From: Cichorium intybus
Taxonomy: Eukaryota > Streptophyta > Magnoliopsida > Asterales > Asteraceae
Length of the DNA stretch: 64,000 nt
Assembly (NCBI GenBank): GCA_023525715.1
Contig: CM042013.1
Span: forward strand, 78,245,494-78,309,493
Direction of reading: 5' to 3'
Positions within the stretch are counted from its first letter, which is position 1. Each line of letters opens with the position of its first letter. Position numbers and translations under genes: made by a program. The notes under the pieces are model-generated. The model was not told where the DNA came from. It made no database searches and saw only the letters and a program-made list of their open reading frames with translations. Below, piece after piece: positions 11,543-23,206 of the stretch.

Positions 11543-12460
11543 ATGTGTGAAGCTAGTGTCAATTCTCCTCCTTCTCCTTCATCACCCATCTCTGAGAGCT
11601 TTAAGAAGTATTTATTGAATATAGAAAAGCTCACTCATCTAAACTATGTGGAATGGTTTCACCAATGGAAACTGATTCTGAGGTTTGAAGGCAAGCCATA
11701 TCTGATTGAGTGTCCACTCCGTATTCTATGTAGGCATGGCATCACACATCATCTTCGTGATGAGCATGACTTCTTGATTGATGAGTCCGAGGAAGTTCGT
11801 AGCCTCATGCCATTGACCCCGAGATCCGCAGGAATTTTGAGTTTTTGGGGCCATATATGACTTAGCACACTGGTTGAGGAAAGGTTCCCAGAGCCGGTTG
11901 AAAAGGAACAAACTAGGATCTTCAAGGAACTTGAAGGGTGCAAGCTAGAAGAAGGAAGTAGCGTCGGTCCGCATTTTCTCAAGATTGAGGGATACATTAG
12001 CGACCTATGCAGACTTGGTCATCCCATTAATCGGGAGTTGAGTGCTAACATTACTTGACTCGCTGACTAGTCGGTACGATCTGTTCGTCCAAATGTATAG
12101 AAAGGGAAACCAGGACAAGAATATCATGGAGATGTATTCGATGTTGACTCTATACGAGTCGTTCATATAGATACATAGTTCCATTGATTCAACTACTTCG
12201 GGATTGAGTCTGATGATGAGGCACATCAAGAAACAGTCCAGGTTGACTGTTCGACCGATTCTGAGATGTCTCAAACTGGGAATTCATAGGGTGGGATACA
12301 GTCACAGAAAGATTGGAAGATGCTCCAAAGTCAAATCTTTTGGCAACTCAGGTATATCTAAAACTAAAAAACTTCTGATCCATAATTCCTTGATACATGA
12401 TGTATTTCTCACGTTTGCGCTGTATGTAGGGACTCGATACGATGCAGGACACTGATACAT
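11543..12460 (+). pseudogene. Copia gag remnant of element B
   Basis: Opens MCEASVNSPPSPSSPISESF then KKYLLNIEKLTHLNYVEW, a typical copia gag start (short Ser/Pro-rich head, then the L...EKLTG.NY..W block). The first open stretch is 105 codons (stop at 11858-11860). Gag-like peptides continue in other frames, with GSSVGPHFLKIEGYISDLCR-type sequence near 11960 (VG.HVLKMKGYI..L type in the family). No zinc knuckle was recognised. The leader from the PBS to this start is about 1.1 kb. Confidence 0.6.
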
Positions 12461-13980
12461 AGGAACATATTCAGATTAGATCAGGATCATGGGCTCGTGC
12501 AGTTTTGATGTTTAGTTAGATATTTTATTATGTTATTAGCTAGTAGTTGCATATGACATTTTTTCATATTTTACATTGTTTGAGGATATTTTCTAATTTA
12601 ATAAAAGTATTGACTTTTCTTTTGAACATGGTTGATTATATTATCCTGGCAATGTTGTAGGAATGTGTTGATAGTATAAATAGTAATAATTTGAATGTTA
12701 TAAATGTAATTGTGTTTATATAAGTAAAATTAAAATAAGAATTGCATCAACCAGACATCCAAGTGGACAGGACTTTGGAGTCATTTGACTTACAATCATC
12801 TGATGAATGGATTCTTAATTAAATTGGTAGCAACAAGAGACGCATCATCCAAGGATCCAATGTATAGGATTTTGGAATCATTTGACTTAGAGTCACACAA
12901 TGAATTCATATCTTGATTAAATTAACAAAGTCATGATTTACATAGAGATGTGAAAGACATCGAGATTATAGGGCAACGTACACATTAGTTCTTGTAGCCT
13001 GCCCGAATCTGCCAATAAAACACAATTAGTTACAATTCGTAATATTTGCCAATCAATATGGCGAATATAACTTCATTTATCAGATTAAACGATAGTTAGA
13101 AGCCTTGAATTGTTCAATGACTTCAAAGAAAAGTATGGTATCAACAAAATCTGAGTTAAAATTATGAACTGAGAAAATGTTTCACAGTTTTTCCTCTTTC
13201 AAAGAACATTAAATTATTATAATGTGTCTTAAGGAAGAAAATCGAGCATTGGTCAAAGTGGTTTGATCCTTGATATATCATATATACTTCCAATTAGTTT
13301 CGACATATAAGATATTTCGACCAGTTAGACCATAAAAGCATATACAGACTTAAGACCATATCTTAGACTAAGTTGGTTGCACATACACCATCTGAAGTGT
13401 AAAATAGGGTTCATCCCTTACTTGTACACAAAGAGGGTCTAGGGTCATCTAGTGTTCGTCCGAACCTCATAACTGGCTTAAAACCGATCAGTAGTGTCGT
13501 TTTATTGGTCACCCCACAAGAACCTTTGAAAGGAGAGTCTTTCTTTAGAAGAAGCTCTTAATCTAAGGAATCAGTGGGAGTGAGAGTAATTCTTGAAAGG
13601 TTTAAGGACTAACCAATGTAAGAACCTTTAGTCAATACTAGGACTTAACCAGGAATCAAATTCCTGTTAAACCTGACATAATCTTCTATTTGCAGTCCAG
13701 TAGTATTGGCCACCTTCATAAAGTGTTATGATCTGATATTTCTAAAGGTGACATACCGATTAGTGGTAAAATTCTAAGTTGGTATGGATGAGTAATCCAA
13801 CAACATGGAAGCATTGGTAAGCCCAGTTGCTACCAAATAAGAGAACATAAGGGCGAGACTCAGTCTATGTGATAATTTGACTAATTTTACACCTTGCCTA
13901 AAGAATCAGTGAGAGTAATTGAGTCATCAAAAGAAAACATCATAAGATAGAAATGTACTCACATTCAAAGCGAGACTGGT
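12461..13980 (+). other. Internal region of copia B, strongly decayed
   Basis: The integrase region should lie here, but I could not recognise integrase motifs. A TTTAATTTAA-type AT-rich block (12500-12760) and two related segments (12749-12800 and 12836-12900, each with GGA..TTTGGARTCATTTGACTTA) suggest local duplication. GGAATCAGTGGGAGTGAGAG near 13568 is the kind of block that precedes RT in these elements. Confidence 0.4.
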
Positions 13981-14990
13981 TGAGTAAAGCGCTCTCGTCA
14001 AAAGCTGAGAATGAGTCTGTAAAGATATCGCTTGCTATAACTGCAGTCCGTGAGTCATAGCAAGATTGGATGATCTGAACTGCTTTCCTTGGGAGGAAAA
14101 CATGAGGGTTGCGTGTAAGACACAACCAAGAGGTTTGGAACATACCGATATATCCAAACAAAAATGTACATGGCTCGAGAGATTTATCTACAAGAATCTA
14201 ACGAGCACCTCACAAGAAATGATCTTTGGAATCTCAAAATGAGCCAAGTGTTTGGATTTTGTGATTGTATGAAAGAGTCGTGTAATCATTTCAGAACTAG
14301 TAGGAGTATCATTATAGTCAACCTATGAATATATGTTGACAACATACTACTTATATGAAACATCTCTTATTGTTACAAAGTGTAATGACTTAGCGTTAAG
14401 AAATGATTCGCTATAAACAAACTAAAGGGGATACAATGTACTAGCATGGTACAAACATCTATCAGATAGATAAAGTCGTCAGTAAAGACTTTGCCAGTAT
14501 AAGTATGATCTTGATAAGATTATAGATTCATGACTTCGTGAAAAGAGTTTCTGGAAGTCATGACACAGGGTTAATAAGTAATCCTCTAATCCCAAAAGAG
14601 TTCAGAATGAAATAAGTCAAATCCCATGAGCTTCTGCTATTGGATCGATCATAAGTATCATGGACTTATCTTGATAACTTAGATGCTTGGAGCATTGTAA
14701 GTTAGATTCGGGACACAACCTGGCTGAGCTCACTAAACAGATTGTTTAAAAGAAATCGTAAAGTTTTGGGGTGAATCTAGTAATAATTTGAATAGCGTTT
14801 CAACTTTGAAATTATTGGCATCAATGGATGGTACTAAAGACTTCATGGTTGAAGAGTTTCGTCGGTATCTTGATGGTGTCCTCAACATCATGAACACCTT
14901 GAAATCTTCTTGACACCAAAGGGTACAGTTATCTAGACTAAAGAACCTGAGAACCATGAGAAGTCTAAACGCATACTAGAGTGTTCAGAA
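13980..14990 (+). pseudogene. Copia RT/RNase H remnant of element B
   Basis: At 14225-14350 the frame reads LWNLKMSQVFGFCDCMKESC, then SRSIIIVNL, a stop, IYVDNILL. This matches the canonical SWN.RFDE...GF....DE.CVY...SGS...FLVLYVDDILL, with the catalytic YVDD changed to YVDN. RNase H-like pieces follow in several frames to about 14990. Catalytic loss plus stops make it inactive. Confidence 0.6.
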
Positions 14991-15064
14991 TTGAGCCAGG
15001 AAAGTAAGATGACACATTGAGATATCATCGGAAAAATGTCTGATCGAATTATCTGCAATGATGT

Positions 15065-15132
15065 TGATCATAAACAAAATGAAGGTCATTTTGTGTACAT
15101 AGACAAAATGAAGGTCATTTAGGGTATATAGA
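15065..15132 (+). repeat. Short tandem duplication
   Basis: Two imperfect copies of about 33 bp, ACAAAATGAAGGTCATTT followed by GKGTAYATAG, within the 3' region of copia B. Confidence 0.6.
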
Positions 15133-15610
15133 CAAATAAAATCTTAATTATGAGTTTAAAAGAAACCAAGAAACATATAAAAGTATTAGAACATATCTAA
15201 TTTGGTGATTATCTCGTGGAGACTTGGTAATAAGCAGGAGTGGCTACCTGTCAGATCATTCTAACACTTTGTTTCACTTTTAGTATGTTTAGAACCCGCT
15301 TCCTGAGTGATTAAACTTGCTTAAACTTCCACAGTCGGTCATACTCTTAGAAGCAAGTAGTGATTCAAGATTGTCACGAGTGTCAGTAGATTGCCTATAG
15401 TGATGGGACATAGCATAGTGATTGCGACTAACACTCATGAGTACTTGTAGAGATTCAGGTATTGGAACAACCCGCACCTAGAGATTACTTCATGGATTGA
15501 GTCACGAGTAATCTAGGATGATAATTTCTTTTATTCTTAAGACCGAGATACATGAGGGATTTGTATTATGATTCTATCATACATCGATTTTCTCAAACGC
15601 TATTCGTAAC

Positions 15611-16481
15611 TAGGGGTTAGCGTTATTCGAATTAAACCGCCCGAACCGAACCTTATACGATTTACGGTTTCGGGTTAAACGGTTTGCGGTTCGGTTAACG
15701 GGTTAAGCGGGTTGCTTAAGCGGTTTACGGTTTGGTTTGCGGTTTGGAAAAAATTAAACGGGCCCCGCCTGAAAACCGATTAAGAGTTATATATTAAATA
15801 TATATGAAATATATTAATAATTGATATCAAAAATACTTTTTGAGGTACAAACTATACAAGCATTATCTCGCAATATAAGCTTGTAAATGAAGAAAAATAT
15901 GATAGGTAAAAAAATGAACAAAAGACCAACCAAGATGAACCTCTTCACTTGAAACATTTGAGGCCATGACAAGTTGAAAAAAGTATAACCAGAATCAGTG
16001 TAATTATGATTGCTAGAACTATCATTTAATCTTCATATTCTTCAACCACATTTTTCTTCTCAATTGGGTACCATGTATGCTGTGTCCTAAAACCTTGCGC
16101 CTGCACATTCCATCAAAAGTTCAAATACGAATTATATAATATGATAACAAAAGTTACAAAATTGGTCCTTGTAGTATAGTGGAATTTAAAATTTTAGTCC
16201 ATGTCCAAATTGAAATATGTAAGCCATTAAGCCAAGTAGCCAACAACAACATAACATGAGGGAAAAAATGGACTAATAGTATGATTGGGCCAAAAAATAA
16301 ACTAATAATATGACTTAAAGTGGGCTTTTGCTTAAATGGTTTAAATCAAACCGTACCCGCCCAAACCGCAAACCGTTTAACCCGCTTTTAAACGGTTTGG
16401 TTTATGGTTGGTTTGGCCTTCATCCCCAAACCGCCTAACCCGAACCGCCGAAACCGCAAAACCGCCCGTTGCTCACCCCTA
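15611..16481. mobile_element. Non-autonomous hAT-like element inside copia B
   Basis: About 870 bp with inverted ends TAGGGGTTAGC / GCTCACCCCTA. Its subterminal regions are dense in CGGTTTGCGGTT-type repeats on the left and the complementary AAACCGCAAACCG on the right, the pattern of a common plant hAT-derived family. It interrupts sequence that is continuous in element A (9450-9475, CTGTAACTGGC). The flanks TTCGTAACT and TCTCGTAACT look like a duplicated target, but the exact boundary is unclear. No transposase ORF. Confidence 0.7.
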
Positions 16482-16913
16482 GTTATCTCGTAACTGGTAT
16501 AAAGGGAATGTTCGGGTATGATATGATGAAATAGGCAGAGACTATGTAGTCAAAGTCTATCTGTTCCTTTTTCCCTAACTAGGAGAAGCGATGTTCGTAG
16601 GCCCCTCAATGATTTGAGGTTGACACCAAAACGCTCAGACGGGCACTAACTAGATCGATGTGTTCGATTGAGTAATATGATTTTGGTCATCATAAATCTC
16701 TATCAGGAAATAGAATTATGAACTTCTGGGAATTTACCCTTATCCATGTCCCAAGTTCATAAAAGGATATCTTTTAGAACAGATGGATAACTGATCTCTT
16801 ATCTGGGAGTCGTTTCGTGATCATAGTTTGATCAGAGTTTGGTAGTTGCATTGGATGTTACACTTTCTGCGTATTATCTGAAAGTATCAGACCACAATGA
16901 AAGTTCATGACAT

Positions 16914-16928
16914 GTCCAAGTAGGAGAC
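16914..16928 (+). other. Polypurine tract of copia B
   Basis: GTCCAAGTAGGAGAC directly upstream of the 3' LTR start TGTTGG at 16929. Confidence 0.75.
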
Positions 16929-17578
16929 TGTTGGATATATGTCCAGGTCATCAACTATGGTGATGTTTCTAATAATAGCAGTGTCCTATTTGGGTTGCCC
17001 TCACAGCCTAATAGTAACCAATCAGTAGCGAAAATAAATAGGATTGATCAGTTTATTAATTAATTGAGAAATTAATTAATCAGAAGTTGGATCAAGAATT
17101 TAATTGATAAATTAATTGGTAAATTAATTTATAATAATTAATAAAAGGGTTGGATTGTAACTAATTAATAGTTTCATCAATAGAACAAGTCTAGTCGGTG
17201 CGGCTGATAAAAGGCTCCTAAGTTTAAAACCCTAGGAGCCCATGCACTATAAATAAAGGCCTCAGGGTGCAACCCTAAGGCATCCCAAACCCCTAGAGGT
17301 GTTGCCACATCATAGAAACCCTCCCCCTTTACTCTTTGTCGATTTCCTCTAAGCTTCCAAGGGTTTCTGGATCAATTTCCACAAGGCTTGGAAGTTTCTA
17401 TCTACTTGTTCTTCTGGTGTCCTTGGGTGTGAATCAATAGAGAGATTCTAGTTTGGATCCTTAACATCCAACCACAAAGGTATGATCAATTTTCATGTTT
17501 TGTTGGTGCAACTGCTATGAACATATGATCTTGTTATTAACATGTTATGATTTTGCTCAGTTTATGTAAATCCTAACA
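16929..17578 (+). repeat. 3' LTR of copia B
   Basis: 650 bp, starts TGTTGGATATATG, ends TCCTAACA. It matches the 5' LTR with many substitutions and one internal deletion. Confidence 0.85.
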
Positions 17579-17732
17579 ATTTGGATATCTTGTAGATCAA
17601 ATGAATATTTTATAACTTGCCTAAGGGTTGTTTCATATGATATGAGTACGATACTTATCTAGGATGACATACACCTTTCTAGGTAAAGAATATGAGATCA
17701 TACACTTGTTGTTGACATGTGCAAGTGGGAGT

Positions 17733-17855
17733 TATTGGTTATATTCCCATGATCACAACAAGTTGGTAAACATTAGATATAAAGTGATCGAGTGTGTGAT
17801 CTCATATTAGTGTATATTAATTAGAAACTAGAAGTGGATAAATGTCTTAAGTGAA
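17733..17855 (+). repeat. Truncated 3' LTR of copia A
   Basis: Begins TATTGGTTATATTCCC directly after the polypurine tract GTGCAAGTGGGAG. Only the first 123 bp remain before gypsy element G. Confidence 0.55.
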
Positions 17856-19605
17856 AGTAAACACCCCGTTTCCCGGTGTGTTGTTGATGCAAATTAAATA
17901 TTTTTAGTGAAAATAATAATAATAATTGTAATAATGAATTAATATTTCTAAGAGTTAGCTAGAGTTAGCTAGGTGAGGTGGAGGGGATAAAGTGTCAACC
18001 TAGGAAACCTAACTTATTTCTAAGGGAAAGCATGGGGGTAGTTTTGTCATTACTTGATTTTGTTGCATGTTTTCACTCAGGCTGTTTAATGAAGTGTGCG
18101 ACAGAGCTTGCCTCTCGAAAACTCCAAACCATGAAAACCCTAACTGCCGAAAGCTTCTCTCTCCCTCTCCCGTTTTCTCTCGTCCTCTTAACCCATCGGG
18201 TTTTCTTTTTCTTTCCGATCGGGATCGAGTAGGTGTAGCCAAGGGTGTTGCTGCTGCTGCTGCGTGTGGGTGTCTGGAGATAGAAGAATCGGGTGAAGGG
18301 TGCACGTGATCTAGCAAAGGAAGTTCGTAGGTGATCGAGTAAGTTTGTGACTTATCCCTATTTCCTTTCTTTGTTTCTAATCGAGGTATCACCACTACCC
18401 TAACCCCATCGTAATCAAGTGTGTGTGTATGTGCATGGTGTATCTTAATGTATTCTCCTCTGATTTGGGGCACTTAAGTTCATGTTTCAAAGCTTCACAT
18501 ATGATACTCGTGTGTTCTTGAAGTCTAGTCTAGCTACACACACCTTTGTGTGTTTATGTGGTGTGTAATGCATGTTATTGTACCCTAACCCAATTTCTCT
18601 GATTTTGATGTGTCCTTGGTTTTGTTTCAGGCTTTAGAGGTCATTATGGATGTCTTAATGCATTAAGGGGTGAAAACCCTTAACCCTAGCGGTTATTTCA
18701 TGCTAAAGAAAGTTCTAATATTTGGTGTTGTTTGGTAAATTCATGTAAAATCATGTGAGTGTCCTTTGGGGTTGAATCTTATGTCTATGGAAAGGAAAAA
18801 GAGTTTAGTTTCTACATCCAGAAGACCTTGTTCTAATTCGGGTCTTAGGATCGATGAAATATTGCAATATTCACTGAGTGGTCCAAAATGGTGCTTAACA
18901 GGGAATTCTGTCTTGAAATATTTATAGATAATTATACGAATATGTTTTGGGGTCAGAATCAATTGGAAACATTTGGGTTGTTTGTATAGTTTGTTCACAC
19001 AAAAAACCCGAACCAAAACCCCTGTCCATTTTGTGTTTTAGTTACATATTTGAAGGGTGGTCTAGTGGGGAGACTGATCAAATCAGTCAACTTTGGGGAT
19101 TTTTCATTTATTATTGGGGAATGATTATGACCTAAGGTCAGACCCTGTAACCTTGACCTTGGGTCTAGTTTATCCATGATTTTTATTGGATTTTATTTTT
19201 AATTCCTCCTTGGTTGAATGTTGCAAACTTTGCAACGGGGTCAAAACTCAGCTTGCTATCAAGTTCTCTCTTGTGATAAATGTTATGATCATGGGTTTTG
19301 GGGGTTGTGATGAGTTTCTAGGTTCACCGAAACCTAAATACAACACTTATTAACTTCAAATTTGGATAAATAAGATTAAGGGAGGGGTGTGCTTATTGGG
19401 ACATGGTTCGTGTCGAAAGCCGGAAATATGTAAGTATAAGTATACAACTATAAGTAATTGTTTATCCAATATGAAACCCATTGTAAGTAGTGGCCTATGG
19501 GATGTAGGTCAATAAAAGAAGGAGAGTCTCTAAGTGCTACCTTGCCTATGTTTTACCTACTGTCGTTTAGCAGCTAAGTTTCTCACTACATTATATTGAC
19601 ATTAT

Positions 19606-19806
19606 ACATCCTTTGTTGTAGTATGTGTTGTTGTTGTGATGTAAGTAGCTATTCTTGACTTTCTTTGTAGTTTGTGTTGTTGTTGTGATGTAGGCAGTTA
19701 TTCTTGAATTTGTTGTAGTTTGGGTTGTTGTGGTGATGTTGGTATTTATTCGTGACTATTTGTTGTAGTTCGTGTTCCTGTTGTGATGTTGGTAGATATT
19801 CTTGAG
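19606..19806 (+). repeat. Minisatellite in LTR of G (about 4 x 50-58 bp)
   Basis: Four imperfect units built on TTTGTTGTAGTTYGTGTTG, TTGTGATGTNGGYA and TATTCTTGA. Unit ends lie near 19655, 19710, 19764 and 19806. Confidence 0.75.
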
Positions 19807-19893
19807 TACTATGAAATGTTGGTATGTATGATTATGTGGGTGTGTAGTAATAGACTAGTTTGTTTCCTAGAGTATGAGGGATAATTGTGTACA

Positions 19894-20205
19894 GAGCAAG
19901 ATTTCCCGGCAAGATGCACAAAGCAAGATTGTTTCCATGGCTGAAAGTGTTGAGCAATCAGCACGATGTATTAGCATAATTGCATGCATGGCTCAACGTG
20001 CTGAGCAAGATGGCACGACTCATCGTATAGTATGGAGTGGATAGATGGTTGTGTATAGAACAATATTTCCAGACAAGATGCACAGAGCAAGATTGCATGC
20101 ACAGGTGAGAGTGTTGAGCAGTCAGCTAGATGCACTAGCAAGATTGCATGCATGGGCTTAAGGTGCTGAGCAAGATGGCATGGCTCATCATACAGTGTAG
20201 ATACA
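19894..20205 (+). repeat. Two tandem ~155 bp units in LTR of G
   Basis: Units at about 19894-20040 and 20056-20205 share ARATTTCC.G.CAAGATGCAC, GTGTTGAGCARTCAGC and GTGCTGAGCAAGATGGCA. Related GCTCGACGTACTGAGCAA segments recur in the internal stub at 20822-20940. Confidence 0.7.
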
Positions 20206-20570
20206 GTTGTTATTGTGTCCATTGTGTTGTGTTCCCTTGTTTAGGGGTGAAGTATGTATGGTTGATGTACTTTGAGTGTGTTGAAATTCACTAAGCTGTA
20301 TCCTTACCATTTCCCCTATTAAATCACTATTTCAGGTTCTACAGGTGTGGGTGATGGCAAGGCGTGATGCATACACACTAGTGTCGATTCTTTGGAGTTT
20401 ATTTCTAGAAATGTTATTAATTTCACTTGCTTTCCACTGTGGATGTTTTGGAATTGATGAAAAGGGTTGTATGAGTTGTAAATAATGGGAAATTTAATTA
20501 ATGTGATTTTATTTAATGAAAATGTTCTAAAAATAAATTTTAAATTTACTCTAAATTCCGAGATGTTACA

Positions 20571-21216
20571 AGTTGGTATCAGATATGTACGAAGTTATAC
20601 AATCAGGTTGATTCTGTCTATAGAGGTTAATTCGGAAGGGTATTCTAACGATATGTATGAAGTTATACAATCAGTTTGATTGTAGAAAGGCGGGGGTTGT
20701 TGGACTATTGAAAGGCAATAGAATTTGATATGTGTTATAGTAGGATCTGGGTGTCATGCTCATACGGCATGGTAAGGTAATAGCATACGCATCGGGTTTA
20801 GGTCTAGTATATGGATGTATTGGCTCGACGTACTGAGCAATGTAGGGGTGGCTTGATACATTGAGCAACGTGGAACAGAGTGAGGATTCCCAACAAGAAG
20901 CACTGAGTGGATATGCATGGCTCGACGTATAGGGTAGCAGGTTATGTGACGTAGAGTTTTGGACATTATCGGAGGGGGTAGCTGGGATGCTTACCCGCAT
21001 TGGCTGAGTTCTCCTTCACTAACAGTTGTCGTGAGCATCACGCGTCGGTATGTCGTTTCATGGGATGTTGTGACTGAGAAGATGTGGGGCCCCAATCTAT
21101 TGGAGTATGAAGGAACCTTTTCAAATTAAAGAATCGTTGGAGGGTTTTATAGCATTTTGATCTGGAGGCGTTAGAGTTGAATTTCAGGGACGAAATTCTT
21201 ATTTATGGGGGAGAGT
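20571..21216 (+). other. Internal stub of gypsy G with primer-binding site
   Basis: Starts with PBS TTGGTATCAGA (20573-20583, initiator tRNA-Met type) and ends with GGGACGAAATTC and a GGGGGAGAG purine tract before the second LTR. In between, a 25-30 bp direct repeat (ATGAAGTTATACAATCAG) occurs at about 20587 and 20655, followed by LTR-like GAGCAA motifs. No gag or pol motif seen. Confidence 0.6.
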
Positions 21217-22035
21217 TGTAACACCCCGTTTCCCAATGTGTTGTTGATGCAAATTAATTATTTTTTAGAGTAAATAATAATAATAAGTGTAATAATGAAT
21301 TAATATTTCTAAGAGTTACCTAGATGAGGTGGAGGGGGTAAAGTGTCAGTCAACCTAGGAAAGCTAACTTATTTTAGGTTTTAAGACTAGGGTCTGTTTT
21401 GTCAATAAGGGACAGCTTGGGGGTAGTTTTGTCATTTCTTGATTTTGTTGCATATACTCGGGTTGTTTAAGGAAGTGTGTGACCAAGATTGTCTCTCGAA
21501 AACTCCAAACCGTGAAAACCCTAACTGCCGAAAGCTTCTCTCTCCCTCTCTCGTTTTCTCTCATCCTCTCAACCCATCGGGATTTCTTTTTCTATCCTGT
21601 CGGGATCGAGTAGCTACAGCCGAGGGTGCTACTGCTGCGTGTGGGTGTGTGGAGATGGAGGAATCAGGTAAAGGGTGGTTATGATCTAGCAAAAGAAGGC
21701 CGCAGGTGATCGAGTAAGTTTATGACTTGTCTTTATTTCCTTGCTTTGTTTCTAGCCGAGGTATCACCACTACCCTAGCCCTACCATGAGCTAGTGTGTG
21801 TGCATGGTGTATCTTAATGTATTCTCCTTTTATTTAGGGCTCTTAAGTTCATGTTTCAAATATTCACATATGAGACTCGTGTGTTCTTGAAGTCTAGTCT
21901 AGCTACACACACCTTTGTGTGTTCATGTGTGTGTTTATATGGTGTGTAATGCATGCTACTGTACCCTAACCCAATTTCTTTAATCTTGATGTGTCCTTTG
22001 TTTTGTTTCAGACCTTAGAGGTCTTTATGTAATAG
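21217..22035 (+). repeat. Truncated second LTR of gypsy G
   Basis: TGTAACACCCCGTTTCCC start. It aligns with 17856 to about 18650, then similarity stops abruptly after CTTAGAGGTC near 22027. The rest of the LTR and the right flank are lost. Confidence 0.7.
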
Positions 22036-22039
22036 TTTT

Positions 22040-23206
22040 GTTTGGTTTAAGCTTTGCATTTAATCGGACCATATCCAAGAGTTTCTGGGCTTAAATCAAG
22101 ACAAATCAAGACAATGCGAACCTCCTACTAAGGATAAACTTAACTTAGAACTTCCTAAACCCCAAACAAGATAAACTTCTAAGGCCGGTACCCCGAACCC
22201 TCAAGTTTGACCAAAAGTCAAACCGGTCAAAAATTCACCTGGTCGAAGGTCAAGGTCAAAGTCAAAGTCAAAGTCAACGATCAACAGCCAGTTAGCGCCG
22301 CTATCTTCCCTAGATAGCTTCGCTAACTGTGAACAGTCTCAAAACCTCGCAAACCATGTCTGAGTTAGCGTCACTAACTACAGAGTTAGCATCGCTAACT
22401 CCTCTGTTCAGCCAAAATCCTCCAAAAGCTCTTAATCCGTTAAGCCATGGTCTTAAACCTTCCAGCACCCTTCCAAGCAGTTCTTAGGTCCATAAAAATC
22501 CTAACTTTCCCATCCAAACATAACCATACATGCAAAATGGGCAAGATTTAGGTCCAAAATGAGCAAAACCAAATTGAATACTCAAGGGAGCTTGGCTTAC
22601 ACCCCAAGTAGTTGAAAACTCTCCAAGGAAGGCTCAAGGGACATAAAGTTCCAACCGTTATCATCCCACCCAAATATCAAACAACAAGAGGACCAAAAAC
22701 CAACCAAAAGTCCTCATAAACACTAGCAATACCTTAAAAACACTAAAAGATTGAAGCTTTACTCACAATAGTCCAAGAGAGATGAAGATCTAGCTGATCC
22801 CACTTGAAAAGCACCTTCTAGCACCACTATAAATCCCTTAGCATCACTATAACTTCAAAAATCCTTCCAAAAAGACCAAAATCACCAAAAACTACTCCAA
22901 GGAGGCTAGAGAGAGAAAATAACGTTCTTGGGAGTTGAAAACTGAAGAATGGCAGCTACCCTAGGGTAGAACACCTTTATATACGGCTTATAGCTCAAAA
23001 TATAGGGTTTTGGCCCAAAAACAGTAGTTAGCGTTGCTAACTAGAGATCATGCAAACCCAGCATCAGAACAAGCCTAGCGATGCTATCCAATCCACTTAG
23101 CACCGCTAATAGAGAGCATATCGATGGTAACTTACTCTCATAGCATCGCTCCGAAAATCTCATTCTTTTTAACATGAAGTTGGGCATCTCGGGATTAAGG
23201 TCTTAG
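22040..23206 (-). repeat. Decayed gypsy LTR related to that of element J
   Basis: Shares order and wording with the 51800-52858 LTR: TTAGAACTTCCTAAACCCC, CCCTCAAGTTTGACCAAAA, runs of CAAAGTCAAAGTCAA, the GTTAGCGNNGCTAAC motifs, CTATAGCTCAAAATAT-type sequence, and the end GGGATTAAGGTCTTA (J: GGGATTAGGGTCTTACA). On the minus strand the LTR starts near 23206 and reads leftwards. The left end was not located. Confidence 0.6.

Larger units (their letters stand above)
9733..17578 (+). mobile_element. Copia element B, complete structure, decayed coding region
   Basis: 7.85 kb. The 5' LTR (9733-10407) starts TGTTGGATATATG and ends CCCAACA. The primer-binding site TGGTATCAGAGC follows two bases later. 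The polypurine tract GTCCAAGTAGGAGAC (about 16914-16928) precedes the 3' LTR (16929-17578). The flanks ATCTG (9728-9732) and ATTTG (17579-17583) are a 5 bp target duplication with one change. The internal region holds recognisable gag and RT pieces but no intact ORF, and is interrupted by a hAT-like element. Confidence 0.85.
8117..17855 (+). mobile_element. Copia element A, decayed, 5' truncated, split by copia B
   Basis: Its reverse transcriptase remnant (8117-8990) and 3' non-coding region (8990-9732) are interrupted at 9733 by complete element B, and resume at 17579. The resumed part reaches a polypurine tract (GTGCAAGTGGGAG, 17719-17731) and the first 123 bp of a 3' LTR (from 17733, TATTGGTTATATTCC). 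That LTR is cut at 17855 by gypsy element G. The region 9180-9732 is homologous to 15300-16805 of B (both have TCAAGG/TCAAGATTGTC, ATTGGARCAACC, and AAAGGGAATKTTCGGGTATG-like blocks), which shows A and B are the same broad copia group. Confidence 0.7.
17856..20570 (+). repeat. 5' LTR of gypsy G (2.7 kb)
   Basis: The start is degraded (AGTAAACACCCCG instead of TGTAACACCCCG). The first 780 bp align with the second LTR (21217-22035), including CTCTCGAAAACTCCAAACC and the CTAGTCTAGCTACACACACC block. The 3' half contains two minisatellite arrays. ORFs in it (such as 18009-18473 minus) are chance. Confidence 0.75.
17856..22035 (+). mobile_element. Gypsy element G, almost all internal sequence deleted
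   Basis: Two LTR copies in direct orientation: 17856-20570, and 21217 to about 22035 (3' truncated). The second copy begins TGTAACACCCCGTTTCCC after GGGACGAAATTC and a G-rich tract, the standard end of a plant gypsy pol plus polypurine tract. The 5' LTR ends GATGTTACA and is followed by the primer-binding site TTGGTATCAGA. Only 646 bp separate the two LTRs, so gag-pol is gone. Confidence 0.75.

Noticed and set aside
18009..18473. 154-codon minus-strand ORF
   Set aside because: Lies inside the LTR of gypsy G; the paralogous LTR at 21217 does not keep it open, and no motif is present.
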